From assembly GCA_958295695.1 (NCBI GenBank), contig OY282363.1:1926225-1990224 (forward strand): a stretch of DNA of 64,000 nt, given 5' to 3'. Source of the stretch: an uncultured Alphaproteobacteria bacterium (GTDB lineage Bacteria; Pseudomonadota; Alphaproteobacteria; SP197). The position numbers and the translations under genes are program-made. Positions 18,249 through 30,300 of this stretch are shown here, in pieces. Position 1 is the first letter of the stretch. Each line of letters opens with the position of its first letter. The notes under the pieces were generated by a model. It had not been told where the DNA came from, did no database searches, and saw nothing but the letters and a program-made list of their open reading frames with translations.

Positions 18249-21200
18249 CTAGCGTGCGCCGATAGCGGTTTCAAGCACGGTCGGGCGGGTGTCGGGGGGC
18301 CGCCCACCGTCGGCCGGGCCATCGCCTCCGTCGATCACCGCCGCGACGCCGGGCAGCGCTTCGATCTGGGCGCGAAGGCCCGGAGACAGCGCGAAGCCTC
18401 CGCCGAGAACGATGTCCACGATTTCTCCGGAAGAGGCGGCGTAGGCCAGCGTGATCCGGCCCTTTCCCGAAGCGGCCTGTTCCAGGACACGCTTGAGTCG
18501 TTCGGCGGGAAACTCCCCGTTCGCGCAGACGCGGCATCCGGCGCAGGCGCTGGACACCGTCTCGTCGAGCCCCCGAATGCGGCGGGCCGAGAACTTGGCC
18601 GCATCGCCATCGATCCTGACATCGGCCTCGATCAGCAGCGGCCGTTGTTCGTCCAGGAGCTCCCGCGCACTGGCCAGGACCTCGGAGAACAAAACGATCT
18701 CATGGCTTCCGGACAGATCGGACATCACCGCGAAGGCGAAGCGGCTGCCTCTGGCGGCCGACCGCTCCCGGCGGCTGACCGGGACGCCCGCCAGCTTGAA
18801 GGAGGTTTCGCCGCGGCCGACCGCTTCGACTTCGGCCTCGGCGAAGCTGACGACGCCCATCCGATCGAGAAGCTCGCGATAGGGCTCCAGCGGGTGGGCC
18901 GTCAGATGAAAGCCGATCGCCTCGAACTCCTCCTTGAGGGCGTCCGCGCCGATCCAGGGCTCGGCGTCGGCCAGCACGGGAAGCGGGATGTCGGCTTGAG
19001 GGCCGCCCGTGAACAGGCTCTCCTGCCGGCTTTCCCGCTCTTCGGCGGCGACGGCGTTGTAACGGACCAGGAGATCGACATTGGCGACAATCCTGGCCCT
19101 GTCGGGTTCGAGGCCGTCGAACGCGCCCGCGCGCGCGAGGTTTTCGACCTGACGCTTGTTCATCACCCGGTGGTCGAGCCTTGCCGCGAAATCGAAAAGG
19201 CTCGCGAAGGCGCCATTCATCCGACGTTCGGAGACGAGGTCGGCCATGGCCTGCGCGCCGACGTTCTTGATCGCGGCGAGAGCATAGCGCACCGCCAGAC
19301 GATCGTCGTCGGTCCGTTCGACCGCGAATGCGGCGTCGGAGCGATTCACGTCGGGCGGCAAGAGCGGAATCCGCTGGCGGTCGAGTTCCTGTTTGAAGAC
19401 GTTGAGTTTGTCGGTGTTGCCCATGTCGAGCGTCATGGAGGCGGCCAGGAACTCGACCGGATGGTTCGCCTTCAGCCAGGCCGTCCGGTAGGCGACGATG
19501 GCGTAGGCGGCGGCGTGGCTCTTGTTGAATCCGTAGCCCGCGAACTTGTCGACCAGCTCGAAGATGTGAACCGCCTTCCGCTCGTCGACGCCGCGCCCGA
19601 CCGCGCCCGAAACGAAACGATCGCGCTGCGCGGCCATCTCGGCCTTGATCTTCTTGCCCATGGCCCGGCGCAGCAGGTCGGCCTCGCCCAGGCTGTAACC
19701 CGCCAGGATCTGGGCGATCCGCATCACCTGCTCCTGGTAGATGATGACGCCGTAGGTCTCCTTCAGGACGGGTTCCAGTTTCGGGTGGAGATAATCGACG
19801 GACTCGCGGCCGTGCTTGCGGTTGCAAAAAAGCGGAATGTTCTCCATCGGTCCCGGACGATAGAGCGAGACGAGCGCGGTGATGTCCTCGATCGAGTCGG
19901 GCAGAAGCTGGCGCAGCGCATCCCGCATGCCCTGACCTTCCAACTGGAAGATCCCGACCGTCTCGGCCCTTCCCAGCATCTCGTACGTCGCCCGGTCGTC
20001 GAGCGGAAGCCGGTCGAGTTGAACGTCGATACCCTTCCCGGCCAGAAGCGCGACCGCGCGCTGGAGGACCGTCAGGGTCTTGAGGCCCAGGAAGTCGAAC
20101 TTCACGAGCCCCGCCTTTTCGACGTCCTTCATATGGAACTGCGAAACCGGCATCTCCGAGCGGGGATCGCGGTAGAGCGGAATCAATTCCTGGAGCGGGC
20201 GGTCCCCGATCACAACCCCGGCGGCATGGGTGCTCGCGTGGCGGTAAAGGCCCTCGAGCTTGAGCGCGATGTCGACCAGATGGGCGACCTCCGGCTCGTT
20301 GCACGCCTGACGCAGCCCTTCCTCGCCGTCGATCGCCTGCCGTAGCGAGACCGGATTGGCGGGATTGACCGGGACCAGCTTGGCGAGCCGGTCGACCTGG
20401 CCGTAGGGCATCTCCAGCACCCGGCCGACATCGCGCACGACCGCGCGGGGCTGGAGCGTTCCGAACGTGATGATCTGGGCGACGCGGTCGTGGCCGTAGC
20501 GCCGCCGCACGTAGGCGATGACTTCGTCGCGCCGGTCCTGGCAGAAATCGATGTCGAAGTCCGGCATCGAGACGCGCTCGGGGTTGAGAAAACGCTCGAA
20601 CAGCAAGCCGAAACGTATCGGGTCGAGATCGGTGACGGTCAGCGCCCACGCCACCACGGACCCCGCGCCGGAGCCGCGGCCCGGTCCGACGGGAATGCCC
20701 CGCCGCTTGGCCCACTGGATGAAGTCCGCGACGATCAGGAAGTAGCCGGGAAACCGCATCCCGGCGATGATGTCGAGTTCCAGGGCGAGCCGCTCGCGGT
20801 AGGCCGACCCGATGCGCTCGCGCTCTCCCTCGTCCATCTCCGGGGCGAAGACGTGGCGCTCGAGGCGCCCTTCCAGACCTTCGGCCGCCTGCCGGCGCAA
20901 CTCCTCTTCCTCGCTCACGCCCCGTTCGGACGGATAGGGCGGCAGGATCGGCTCGCGCTCGGGCGACATCACGGCGCACCGCCGGGCGACGACAAGGGTG
21001 TTGGCGACCGCTTCGGGTAGATCGGCGAACAGATAGGCCATCTCTTCGCCGCTCTTGAAGTAGTGCTGCGGCGACACGCGCCGGCGGTCCCCGCGGTTGA
21101 CCGTCGCGCCGTCGGCGATACACAGCAGCGCGTCGTGAGCCTCGTGCATGGCGGCGCCGGCGAACATGACGTCGTTCGTCGCGACAAGCGGCAGGCCGAG

Positions 21201-21776
21201 CGAGAACGCAAGATCGATCAAGCCGGCCTCGGTCCGATGCTCTTCCGGCAGGTCGTGACGCTGGAGCTCGACATAGAGGCGATCCGGGAAGAGCCCCGCC
21301 AGACGCTCCGCGAGGCGCTCGGCTTCCGCCGCGCGGCCCTCGATCAGCCGGCGGCCGACCGGTCCCGGGGCGCCGCCGGTCAGGCATATCAGCCCATCCG
21401 TCCATCCATCGAGGTCCTCGTAGGCGACGTTCGAAACGCCTCCGGGCTCCGATGCGAGAAAGGATCTGCTGACGAGGCGCAGGAGATTGGCGTAGCCGGT
21501 CGTGTCCTGGGCCAGGAGAACGACCCGTTCGGCCTCCTCCGGCCCGCGAGGCGCGCGGCCTTCGTCGCGCAGGGCCAGAAGCGTGCCGACGATGGGCTGC
21601 ACGCCCCTCTTGGCGCAGGCGGTCGAGAACTCCAGCACGCCGAACATGTTGCCGGTGTCGGCGATCGCCATCGCCGGCATGGCGTGCCCGGCGCACAACT
21701 CCACGAGTCGGGGGATCTTCACCGCCCCTTCCAGAAGCGAAAAAGGCGTGTGGACCCTGAGATGAACGAAGTTCAT
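18249..21776 (-). CDS. dnaE: DNA polymerase III alpha subunit
   Basis: The replicative C-family polymerase. The 1175-residue protein begins with a PHP domain ([20 protein letters not shown]). The palm follows with [16 protein letters not shown] and the catalytic acidic motif [20 protein letters not shown]. Next come the tandem helix-hairpin-helix region near [20 protein letters not shown] and a C-terminal OB-fold ([16 protein letters not shown]). It is the DnaE1 type; no error-prone DnaE2 partners are nearby. ATG 21776 fits the family N-terminus; two further in-frame starts lie up to 12 codons upstream. It follows lolD by 86 bases and is the last gene of the mce-to-dnaE block. Confidence 0.96.
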   Translation of the reverse strand: MNFVHLRVHTPFSLLEGAVKIPRLVELCAGHAMPAMAIADTGNMFGVLEFSTACAKRGVQPIVGTLLALRDEGRAPRGPEEAERVVLLAQDTTGYANLLRLVSRSFLASEPGGVSNVAYEDLDGWTDGLICLTGGAPGPVGRRLIEGRAAEAERLAERLAGLFPDRLYVELQRHDLPEEHRTEAGLIDLAFSLGLPLVATNDVMFAGAAMHEAHDALLCIADGATVNRGDRRRVSPQHYFKSGEEMAYLFADLPEAVANTLVVARRCAVMSPEREPILPPYPSERGVSEEEELRRQAAEGLEGRLERHVFAPEMDEGERERIGSAYRERLALELDIIAGMRFPGYFLIVADFIQWAKRRGIPVGPGRGSGAGSVVAWALTVTDLDPIRFGLLFERFLNPERVSMPDFDIDFCQDRRDEVIAYVRRRYGHDRVAQIITFGTLQPRAVVRDVGRVLEMPYGQVDRLAKLVPVNPANPVSLRQAIDGEEGLRQACNEPEVAHLVDIALKLEGLYRHASTHAAGVVIGDRPLQELIPLYRDPRSEMPVSQFHMKDVEKAGLVKFDFLGLKTLTVLQRAVALLAGKGIDVQLDRLPLDDRATYEMLGRAETVGIFQLEGQGMRDALRQLLPDSIEDITALVSLYRPGPMENIPLFCNRKHGRESVDYLHPKLEPVLKETYGVIIYQEQVMRIAQILAGYSLGEADLLRRAMGKKIKAEMAAQRDRFVSGAVGRGVDERKAVHIFELVDKFAGYGFNKSHAAAYAIVAYRTAWLKANHPVEFLAASMTLDMGNTDKLNVFKQELDRQRIPLLPPDVNRSDAAFAVERTDDDRLAVRYALAAIKNVGAQAMADLVSERRMNGAFASLFDFAARLDHRVMNKRQVENLARAGAFDGLEPDRARIVANVDLLVRYNAVAAEERESRQESLFTGGPQADIPLPVLADAEPWIGADALKEEFEAIGFHLTAHPLEPYRELLDRMGVVSFAEAEVEAVGRGETSFKLAGVPVSRRERSAARGSRFAFAVMSDLSGSHEIVLFSEVLASARELLDEQRPLLIEADVRIDGDAAKFSARRIRGLDETVSSACAGCRVCANGEFPAERLKRVLEQAASGKGRITLAYAASSGEIVDIVLGGGFALSPGLRAQIEALPGVAAVIDGGDGPADGGRPPDTRPTVLETAIGAR

Positions 21777-21862
21777 GGGCGACAGCATTCCACAAGACCG
21801 CGCGGCGCTCATCCGCCGAGGCGAGGTTGCCGGCGAATGTCGTGGATAAGGGTGTCGGCCTG

Positions 21863-22535
<673 letters not shown>

Positions 22536-22543
<8 letters not shown>

Positions 22544-23792
22544 GGCGGAGCGCCTCGGCCGGCTCGATGCGGGCGGCGCGCCAGGCGGGATAGAGCGCCG
22601 CCAGGAATGTCAGCGCCAGCGCCAGCGCGACGATCGCGGCGACTTCGCCCCAATCGAGCTTCGCCGGAAGCCGGGAGAGGAAGTAGATCTCCGCGGGGAA
22701 GAGCTGCGTGTTCGTCAGGAACTGCACGAACTGACGAATCTCCTCGATGTAGATGCAAAACAGGACGCCGAGAACGAAACCGACCGCCGTCCCGGCCACG
22801 CCGATGCAAGCGCCCGTCAGGAGGAAAATCCGCATCACGCTGCCGCGCGAGGCGCCCATCGTGCGGAGGATCGCGATGTCGCCGTTCTTGTCCTTCACCA
22901 GCATGACGAGGCTGGAGACGATGTTGAAGGCGGCGACCAGGACGATCAGCGTCAGGATGAGGAACATCACGTTCCGTTCGACCTGAAGGGCTCCGTAGAG
23001 ATGGCGGTTGGTCTGCTGCCAGTCGGCGATACGCAAACCCTGGGCGCCACGGTCGAGCGCGATCCGGAACGCCGCGTCGCGCGCGTTTTCCAGGTTTTCC
23101 GGCGCGGCGACCGAGATCTCGATCTGGGTGACCGTTCCGGGTCGGCGGAAATAGATTTGGGCCTGGTCGAGGGGCATGTAGACGACGCTCGAATCGAACT
23201 CGTACATGCCGACCTCGAAGACCCCGACGATCGGATAGGCGGCCGAGCGCGGCATGGTCCCGAAGACGGTCGGAACGCCCTGGGGCGAGAGCAGCGCGAT
23301 CCGGTCGCCGAGGCCGAGGCCGAGCCGGCCCATGAGCCGGGAACCGACGATCGCGCCGGGTCCGGCTCCGAAGTCGGCGAGGTCCCCGGTCTCGATGCTT
23401 TCGGCGATAAGCGTCTGACGGTTCAGATCGTCGGGACGGATGCCGCGAACGATCACGCCCGCCTGGCTACGAGGCGATGTCGCGAGAGCCTGCCCCTCGA
23501 TCAGCGGGACGACCGACACCGCGTCCGGAACGGCGTCGAACTCGAGCGCGAAACTCTCGTAGTCGGCGATGCCGTCCGCGGGGCCGACGATGGTGATGTG
23601 GCCGTTGAACCCCAGGATGCGGGTGATGAGCTCGTGGCGGAAGCCGTTCATCACCGACATGACGATGATCAGCGCCGCCACGCCAAGGCAGATGCCGAGC
23701 AGCGAAAAGCCCGCCGTGACCGAAATGAAGCCTTCCTCGCGCCGCGAGCGCAGGTAGCGGAAGGCGACGGTGCGCTCGAAGCCGGAAGTCAC
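22536..23792 (-). CDS. Lipoprotein-releasing ABC transporter permease LolC/LolE (LolF-type)
   Basis: The inner-membrane permease that pairs with LolD. The 418-residue protein has one membrane segment near the N-terminus ([20 protein letters not shown] followed by NGFRHEL), a large periplasmic domain to about residue 265, and three C-terminal membrane segments ([59 protein letters not shown]). Only one such permease gene is present, consistent with a LolF-type homodimer. GTG 23792 overlaps the proS stop (GTGA). Confidence 0.94.
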
Positions 23793-25111
23793 GCGCTCTT
23801 GTCGAGGATGCGCTGGAGCGCCGCGTCGGCCGCGAGCTCGTGCTTTTCGCCGCCGGCGCGGCGCTTCAGTTCGACCGTGCCGGCCCTTGCGCCGCGCGGG
23901 CCCACGGCGAGCTGCCACGGCAGGCCGATGAGGTCCATGTCGGCGAACTTCACGCCCGCCCTCTCCTCGCGGTCGTCGAGGAGAACCTCGACGCCCGCGC
24001 CGCGGAGCTTGCCGTAGAGGTCGTCGGCCGCCGCGTCGCAGTCGGCGTCGCCGGACTTCAGGTTGACGAGGCCGACATCGAAGGGGGCGACCGCGTCGGG
24101 CCAGACGACGCCCGCGTCGTCGTGGCTCGCCTCGATGATGGCGGCGGCCAGCCGGGACACGCCGATGCCGTAGGAGCCGCCGTGAAGGACCCGCCTCTCG
24201 CCATCCGGCATCGTGACGGCGCAACCCAGCGGCTCGGAATACTTCGTGCCGAAATAGAAGATGTGGCCGACCTCGATGCCGCGCGCCTCGACGAGGTCCC
24301 CGGCCGGCAAGGGACAGGTCGCGGGATCGTGCTTGTCGTCGGTCGCCGCGTAGAGCGACGTCCATCGCTTGACGACCGGCTCGAGATCGCCTTCGAGGTC
24401 GACGCCGTCGGCGCGGGGGTCCATGGCGAACAGGCGTTTGTCGGCATGGATCGCCGATTCGCCGGTGTCCGCCAGAACGATGAATTCGTGAGACAGGTCG
24501 CCGCCGATAGGCCCGGACTCGGCCCGCATCGGGATCGCCTTGAGACCCATGCGGGCGTAGGTCCTGAGGTAGGCCACGAACATGATGTTGTAGGACCGCT
24601 TGGCCCCCTCGAAGTCGAGATCGAAGGAATAACCGTCCTTCATCAGGAACTCGCGGCCTCGCATCACGCCGAAGCGCGGCCGGATCTCGTCCCGGAACTT
24701 CCACTGGATGTGGTAGAGGTTCCTGGGCAGGTCGCGGAAGCTGCGGATGTCGTCGCGGACGATCTGGGTGATCTGTTCCTCGTTGGTGGGCCCGTAGAGC
24801 ATGTCCCGGTCGTGCCGGTCGGCGATGCGCAGCATCTCGGGGCCGTACACGTCGTAGCGGCCGCTTTCGCGCCACAGGTCCGCGAGCTGAAGCGTCGGCA
24901 TCAGGACCGCCTGGGCGCCCGCGGCGGTCATCTCCTCGTGGATGACGGTCTCGATTTTCTTGAGGACGCGGAACCCGAGGGGCAGCCAGGAATAGATGCC
25001 GGCGCTGGCCCGGCGGATCATGCCGGAGCGCAGCATCAGCCGGTGCGAGACGATCCGCGCCTCGGCGGGCGTTTCCCTGAGGGTGGGCAGGAAGTATCGG
25101 GACAGGCGCAT
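23789..25111 (-). CDS. proS: Prolyl-tRNA synthetase, short alphaproteobacterial form
   Basis: A class II synthetase that charges tRNA-Pro. The 440-residue protein starts [20 protein letters not shown] and contains motif 1 ([20 protein letters not shown]), motif 2 ([20 protein letters not shown]) and motif 3 ([17 protein letters not shown]). At 440 residues it lacks the large editing insertion of the E. coli enzyme (572 residues), as is known for alphaproteobacteria. It is followed with a four-base overlap by the Lol permease gene and preceded, after 90 bases, by the glycosylase gene. Confidence 0.96.
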   Translation of the reverse strand: MRLSRYFLPTLRETPAEARIVSHRLMLRSGMIRRASAGIYSWLPLGFRVLKKIETVIHEEMTAAGAQAVLMPTLQLADLWRESGRYDVYGPEMLRIADRHDRDMLYGPTNEEQITQIVRDDIRSFRDLPRNLYHIQWKFRDEIRPRFGVMRGREFLMKDGYSFDLDFEGAKRSYNIMFVAYLRTYARMGLKAIPMRAESGPIGGDLSHEFIVLADTGESAIHADKRLFAMDPRADGVDLEGDLEPVVKRWTSLYAATDDKHDPATCPLPAGDLVEARGIEVGHIFYFGTKYSEPLGCAVTMPDGERRVLHGGSYGIGVSRLAAAIIEASHDDAGVVWPDAVAPFDVGLVNLKSGDADCDAAADDLYGKLRGAGVEVLLDDREERAGVKFADMDLIGLPWQLAVGPRGARAGTVELKRRAGGEKHELAADAALQRILDKSA

Positions 25112-25201
25112 GGGGGTCCGGACCGCGGATGCTGACGCGGGCGCAATCTAGGGGAACCCTTCCCCGCTTTCCATGGCGGGATCGCGGCGGGGCCGGGGCG
25201 G

Positions 25202-25765
25202 TCAGGGCCTCTCCACGTGATCCAGGCCGGCTTCCAGCCACGGCGGGCCGGCGCCCACGATCCTGGCGAACACCGGACATCGCGCCGTGTGCGCGCCGGG
25301 AAGGTATCCGGTCGACAGCAGAAACTCCTCCACGATGAGGGGGCCCGTGAAGACGAACGTCCGCCTGAACAGTCCGGTCCAGTCCGCGTGGGGGCGCGGA
25401 TGGTGCCGTTGGAGCCAACCGTGGAAACCCCCGTGGGACTGGCGCAGTCCGACGATCCGGCGCGCGTTCTCGAGCGCGGCCGCCACCTTCTTGCGGTTCC
25501 GGACGATGCCCGGATCCGACAGGAGACGCGCTTCGTCCATCGCCCCGAACGCCGCCACCGCGTCGACATCGAAACCGGCGTAGGCGGCGCGGAAGTTCTC
25601 CCGCTTCCTCAGGACGCCCGCCCAGGAGAGGCCGGCCTGATTGATTTCGAGGACCAGGCGTTCGAACAGCGAGGTTTCGTCGCCGACCGGGAAGCCGTAC
25701 TCGTTGCCGTGGTAGAAGTCATGGACCGCGTCGCCGGGCGCCGACCGGCAGTAACTCCTGCTCAT
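25202..25765 (-). CDS. DNA-3-methyladenine glycosylase I (Tag family)
   Basis: A base-excision repair enzyme that removes 3-methyladenine from alkylated DNA. The 187-residue protein matches Tag in layout: the N-terminal Cys and the YHGNEYGFPV (family YHDxEWGxP), then LEINQAGLSWAGVLRKRENF. The C-terminal zinc site is His-x3-Cys in YLPGAHTARC, which with the N-terminal Cys and His would complete zinc binding. It is divergent from E. coli Tag in the middle. ATG 25765 overlaps the DUF1467 stop (ATGA). It appears to be an addition between DUF1467 and proS. Confidence 0.85.
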   Translation of the reverse strand: MSRSYCRSAPGDAVHDFYHGNEYGFPVGDETSLFERLVLEINQAGLSWAGVLRKRENFRAAYAGFDVDAVAAFGAMDEARLLSDPGIVRNRKKVAAALENARRIVGLRQSHGGFHGWLQRHHPRPHADWTGLFRRTFVFTGPLIVEEFLLSTGYLPGAHTARCPVFARIVGAGPPWLEAGLDHVERP

Positions 25766-26034
25766 GGCCGGTCTCCAACCGCGGGAGCTTCGCCCAACAG
25801 GACCTCCCGGACCTCGATCAGGCCGGCGTCGTTCGCGAGCCAGCCGCTCCCGACGAGGATCAGGGCGATTCCCGTGGTCACGGCCGCCTTGCGCCACAAC
25901 ATCGGATCGGCCGGCGCGCCGGGGTCGTGGCCGGGCTCGACCCTGGCCTGGCGCCGGACTCCGAACGGCAGCACGGCGAAAAACACAACCCACCAGACAA
26001 CGGCGAACACGACGAGAAGCCCGAAGACCGACAC
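25762..26034 (-). CDS. DUF1467 family small membrane protein
   Basis: A 90-residue protein of unknown function, common in alphaproteobacteria in just this position after the methylmalonyl-CoA epimerase gene. It has two predicted membrane segments, FGLLVVFAVVWWVVFFAVLP and KAAVTTGIALILVGSGWLA, with a short charged link (RRQARVEPGHDPGAPADP). It starts 4 bases after mce and overlaps the glycosylase gene. No catalytic residues are apparent. Confidence 0.85.
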   Translation of the reverse strand: MSVFGLLVVFAVVWWVVFFAVLPFGVRRQARVEPGHDPGAPADPMLWRKAAVTTGIALILVGSGWLANDAGLIEVREVLLGEAPAVGDRP

Positions 26035-26038
26035 GGCG

Positions 26039-26443
26039 TCAGGCCTGCTCGATCTCGATCAGCGTGCCGCAGAAATCCTTCGGATGCAGGAACAGGACCG
26101 GTTTGCCGTGCGCGCCGGTCTTCGGTTCGCCGTCGCCGATCACCCGGCCGCCTTCCCCGACGATACGGTCTCTGGCGGCCGCGATGTCATCGACCTCGTA
26201 GCAGACGTGGTGCAGCCCCCCCGACGGGTGTTTGTCCAGGAAGGATGCGATGGGCGAACGGTCTCCCAGAGGATGCAGGAGCTCGATCCTGGTGTTGGGC
26301 AGTTCGACGAAGACGGTGGTCACGCCGTGTTCGGGCCGGTCGACCGTGTCGGTGACCGTCGCGCCCAGCGTCTTTCGGTAGAGCGCGCTCGCCGCCGCGA
26401 GGTCGGGCACGACGATCGCGACATGGTTCAGGCGTCCGATCAT
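26039..26443 (-). CDS. mce: Methylmalonyl-CoA epimerase
   Basis: A cobalt-dependent vicinal-oxygen-chelate enzyme that interconverts (2S)- and (2R)-methylmalonyl-CoA in propionate breakdown. The 134-residue protein shows the paired metal sites: His in RLNHVAIVVPDL, and later LHHVCYEVDD with a C-terminal GTLIEIEQ Glu. ATG 26443 follows GGAAGGAAGAC. It is normally found directly downstream of rnj in alphaproteobacteria; here the autotransporter module lies between. Confidence 0.94.
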   Translation of the reverse strand: MIGRLNHVAIVVPDLAAASALYRKTLGATVTDTVDRPEHGVTTVFVELPNTRIELLHPLGDRSPIASFLDKHPSGGLHHVCYEVDDIAAARDRIVGEGGRVIGDGEPKTGAHGKPVLFLHPKDFCGTLIEIEQA

Positions 26444-26760
26444 GTCTTCCTTCCGCCATGCGTCCTCGGGAAACCGGGACCCTTTCCGGCGCCGCGGACA
26501 GTCCTCCTTAGCGAACATGGGGGCCGGGCTCCAGCGGAACCGGCGCGATCGTATTTGGCGATCGGAGCCGGTTTTCGGCGATGACGGCCCCAAGGACATG
26601 TGCGTGAAAGGCGCGGGAACGGCTCTTCGTTCCTTCGCCACGCGCTCCCGCGGGGCGCATCCCGGGATGAGGGGATCCCGCGGCCCTCCCCTCGCTCCGG
26701 ATGGCGGCGAAGCGTCATATCGGAAGGGCTCGCGGTCCGCCTTCCGGCGCGTCGTCAGCG
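26444..26760 (-). other. Intergenic region with possible dispersed-repeat remnant
   Basis: A 317-base stretch without a supported gene. Around 26620-26725 it is dense in short palindromes (GGGATGAGGGGATCCC, CCGCGGG) and translates on the minus strand to RHPERGEGRGIPSSRDAPRG. Text of this kind is familiar from non-coding dispersed repeats in proteobacterial genomes. The part next to mce (26444-26600) should hold its promoter, but no firm -35/-10 could be picked. Confidence 0.35.
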
Positions 26761-27273
26761 CTAGCGGGTTTCGTCCAGGAGCCTCGAGCGGGCGGCGTCG
26801 AAGCCCAGAAGCGAGCCCTCGACGCGGAACGGATCGCCGCCGGCCGCCGGATCGGCTTCCACATGCAGCACCGCGCCGGCCCGCAACGCCCACACCGTCT
26901 CGCGATCCAGCGCCCCCCGCGCGATGCAGCCGGCGGGCAGGCAGGTGCGGAAGGACAGCAGCGTCTCCCGTCCGGCGTCCGCGCGCAGCCGCAGCCCGCG
27001 CTCGAACGATAGACCGAATGGCGCCAGCACCACGGCCTCCATGCCGCCGTCGGCGCCCTCGGGCGCGGTCAGGGTCACGGTCAGCAGGTCGTGGCTCGCC
27101 CCCGTCTCCCCTTCCCGCCACAGGAAGCGCTGCTCCATCGCGCAACGCGGGACGCCTTCGCCGCCGTCGGCCGCGCAGCGCACGGTCCAGTCGCCGTAGG
27201 TCGCCGTGAAGGCGCTGGGCTCGACGGTCTGGGCGGCGAGGGAGCCGGCGGTCAGCAATGCCGCCGCCAGCAC
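26761..27273 (-). CDS. Invasion-associated locus B (IalB) family secreted protein
   Basis: About 170 residues with a hydrophobic N-terminus (VLAAALLTAGSLAAQ) and then YGDWTVRC, the mark of the IalB family. Further matches are paired cysteines (CAADG...RCAMEQ; FRTCLPAGCIAR) and LAPFGLSFERGLRLRADAG. IalB proteins are periplasmic or envelope-associated; the Bartonella member is linked to erythrocyte entry, but most free-living members have no known role. The start is uncertain. The GTG at 27273 gives a signal peptide without a basic end. A CTG at about 27309 would add LNRRRTARPAAA, a far better n-region, and would overlap the autotransporter stop. It probably shares a transcript with the autotransporter. 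Confidence 0.8.
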   Translation of the reverse strand: MLAAALLTAGSLAAQTVEPSAFTATYGDWTVRCAADGGEGVPRCAMEQRFLWREGETGASHDLLTVTLTAPEGADGGMEAVVLAPFGLSFERGLRLRADAGRETLLSFRTCLPAGCIARGALDRETVWALRAGAVLHVEADPAAGGDPFRVEGSLLGFDAARSRLLDETR

Positions 27274-27305
27274 CGCCGCGGCGGGTCGCGCCGTCCGCCT
27301 CCGGT

Positions 27306-30300
27306 TCAGAACCGCACCGCGAGGCTGAGTCCGCCGCCCCAGTCGCGGTTGTCGCGGCGGCCCTGGACGACATGCGTCGAGCCCCTCAGCGCATAAGCGC
27401 CCCCGTCCCACGCATAGGCGCCGCCCAACTCGATCCGCGCCCGCATCGCGCCGGTCTCCGACACAAGGGAAGAGCCCGACACGTCGATCCGCGTCTTGCC
27501 GGCGAACTCCCGCTCCAGCTCCACGGAGCCGAACAGAAGACCGCCGCCCTCGATCGACGTCTCCAGGTCCACGCCCGCCCGGCCCGTCACGCTCCGGCCC
27601 CTCTCCAGGGACACCCGCGAGCCGACCGAGTCCGTGAAGTCGTCCATGTCCACCTCCGACCACACCAGACGCGCCCGCGGCGTCGCCGTCAGGTCGCCCA
27701 GCGGCCCCGGGCCCAGCCCGAGCCGCCGACCCGTCTCGAGACCCAGGGCGTAGCCGAACCCCCGGGTCCCCGACTTCAGGGAACCCCGCAGGCCGGAGGC
27801 CAGGTCCGCTTCGTACCATGTCGCCGACGCCTGGGCGTCGACATAGACGCCCTCGTCGAATCGCCACGCGCCCGACACGCCCAGACCCGTCCCGGTCGCC
27901 TCGATCTTGCCGTGGCCGCCCGACAGGTCCGCCTTGCCGCGCACGCGGTGCGCCGACACCCCGCCAACGGCGTCCTCGCCCAGCGGGATGTCCACGCCCA
28001 GCCGCGCGCCGGAGCGGTCGTGGTCGTAGGCCAGACGCGCCGTCGAGGTCGAGCGCTCGGCCTCGCGCTCGCCGCCGGCCGCCCAGACGCGGGCCCACGC
28101 GCCGTTCGGCGAGCGCGCCGCCGTCAGCCGGTCGCGGTAGGCCGGCAGGCCGTTCAGACCCAGCAGCACCGACGGCAGCGCCTCGTAGACCCGCGAACGC
28201 GGCGCGTAATCGCTCGTCAGCCGTACGACGCCGTCCGCGTCCGCCACGACACCCACGTCGAAGGCCCCGGACGGAGCCGACTTGTCCGTACCCAGCCCCC
28301 CCAGCGGGCGCGCCTGGGTCTCGCCCGCCGCCTGGAACAGCATCTCCGGCGCGCCGCCCCTCTCCACGATCCGCCCCGTGAGCCGGGGCGCGGCGCCGTC
28401 CGTCCGCCCGTCGCCACCGACGATCACCACGACGAGCTCGCCCGTTTCGCTCAGGATCGAGACGCCGTCCACGTCCCCGATCCGGCCGCTCGCGAGGACC
28501 GTCACCGTTCCGCCCCTGTCGAACAGCACATGCCCGACCGAGCCGCCGACCGTCACCGCGCTCGCCGCCAGATGGATCGTCCCGGTCACCACGCCGCCTT
28601 CCGACACCGACACCGTATGCTCGCCCAAACCCAGACCCCGGATGTCGCCGTCCACCGTGCCCATCACGGCCACGGCCAGATCCCCGGTCGCGCTGTGGAT
28701 CGTCCCGGTCACAACGCCGCCTTCCGACACCGTCACCGTATGCTCGCCCGAACCCAGACCCTGGATGTCGCCGTCCACCGTGCCCATCACGGCCACGGCC
28801 AGATCGCCGGTCGCGCTGCGGATCGCCGCGCCCGAGGCCGTGCTCACGGAGATCCGCCCGGTCCCGCCGACCACGACCGTTCCGCCGTACGAGAAATAAA
28901 CGCCGTGCCCGTCGGCGTAGCCGAGCTCCTCGTCGCTCTCGTCCGCGGTGACGGGAGAGCCTTCGACGACCTCCACCACGCCGTCGATCAGCACCCGGCT
29001 GACCGAGTCCCCAGTCACCACGGTAATGCCGTTGACGAAGGGGAGGATGGTGTCGAATTTGTCGTTGTTGTCCGTATCGGATCGGATCCACCAAGGCATT
29101 CCATTTTTGGCGCCCTCGGCGTAGCGGCAGCCCAGCCTCTTCTCCACGATACAGCTCTCGTACTGCGCCTTCGTGATCGCTCCCGGTCCCGCCATGCCCT
29201 CCGCGCGCACCGTGGCGCCCTCGGCCACCCGGATCGTCACGTCGTTGCCGGTGGCGACGATGGCGCTGCTGCCGCGGGTCTCGATTCGCCCGCCCGCGAC
29301 ATCGATGAGATTCCCCTCGATGGCGGGGGTGACGGGATCGTCGAGCGGGTTGCCCGCGCCGTACGACCAGGCGATGATGGCGGGCGCCTGCACGGTCTCG
29401 ATCGTGCCCGAGGACGCGATCCGGATCGCGCCGCTCGAGGACGATTTCGCGACGATGCCGGCGCCCTGGTAACGGCTGCCCGACTTGCGTTTCACGGCGG
29501 CCTTGATGGTTCCGCGGGCGTCGATGATGATGTCGCCCGACTGGGGGTCGTCGCTGCTCGCATGTTTGAAAATCTGTCCGAGGACTCCCCTGCCGCCCGC
29601 GGCGGACACGTCGATCGTCGAGCCGGCGGCCAGGTCGATTCGGATATCGCCCAGCTCGGTGCGCTGCCTGGCGTCGATGCCGTTGCCGCCGGCGGAGCCC
29701 GCCTTGTTCTCGATGACGCCGGTGGAGGCCAGCTCGATCAGGATGTCTCCGCCGTTCACTCCGTTGCCGTCGTTGGCGTCGTAGGTCGTCACGGCGTCGC
29801 CGTAAAAATGACGATCCGCCGCCACCACCGAGATCCCGTTGCCGTCGCTGCCGTAATTGTTCCAGGTCAGGCCCGGATACGGCGGGATGTCGGAAGGTCT
29901 GGGGGGATCGCTCGAAGAGCTGACGACGGCGAGCGAAGGGAAGCTGTGGTCGAGCTCGATCACGCCCGCGTGCTTGACCGTGAGGTCGCCGGTGTCCGTC
30001 ACGAGATAGAGGCCCGCGCCGACGTTCCACCGGCTGTTCGGCAACGCCTGGTTGGCCCGGATCACGCCGCCCTCTTCGACGGTGAACGTGAGGTCGCCCT
30101 CGCTCTCGAGCACGATGGTTCTCTGGTCCGACGCGCCCGGACCGGCGTTCGTCCCGGAGAACACCACGCCGTTCCCGATCGTCATGCGCAGATGGTTGCC
30201 CCGGTCGTTGTTGTCTATCCCGTCGTCCCTGTGACGGTAATTGGGGAGCCCACTCCCAATCCTTCCCTGCGAGTAATAGGGCAAATGCGTGTAGTCCGCC

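Noticed and set aside
18700-21795. A 1031-codon alternative minus-strand frame across dnaE
   Set aside because: Arg-rich shadow of dnaE in another frame; the DnaE frame contains all catalytic motifs.
23789-25111. ProS apparently missing its editing domain
   Set aside because: The short form is a known alphaproteobacterial type, not a truncation.
25151-25165. GGGGAACCCTTCCCC palindrome between proS and the glycosylase gene as a terminator
   Set aside because: Six-base stem with a three-base loop, no U run on either strand, and located upstream of proS rather than at a clear operon end.
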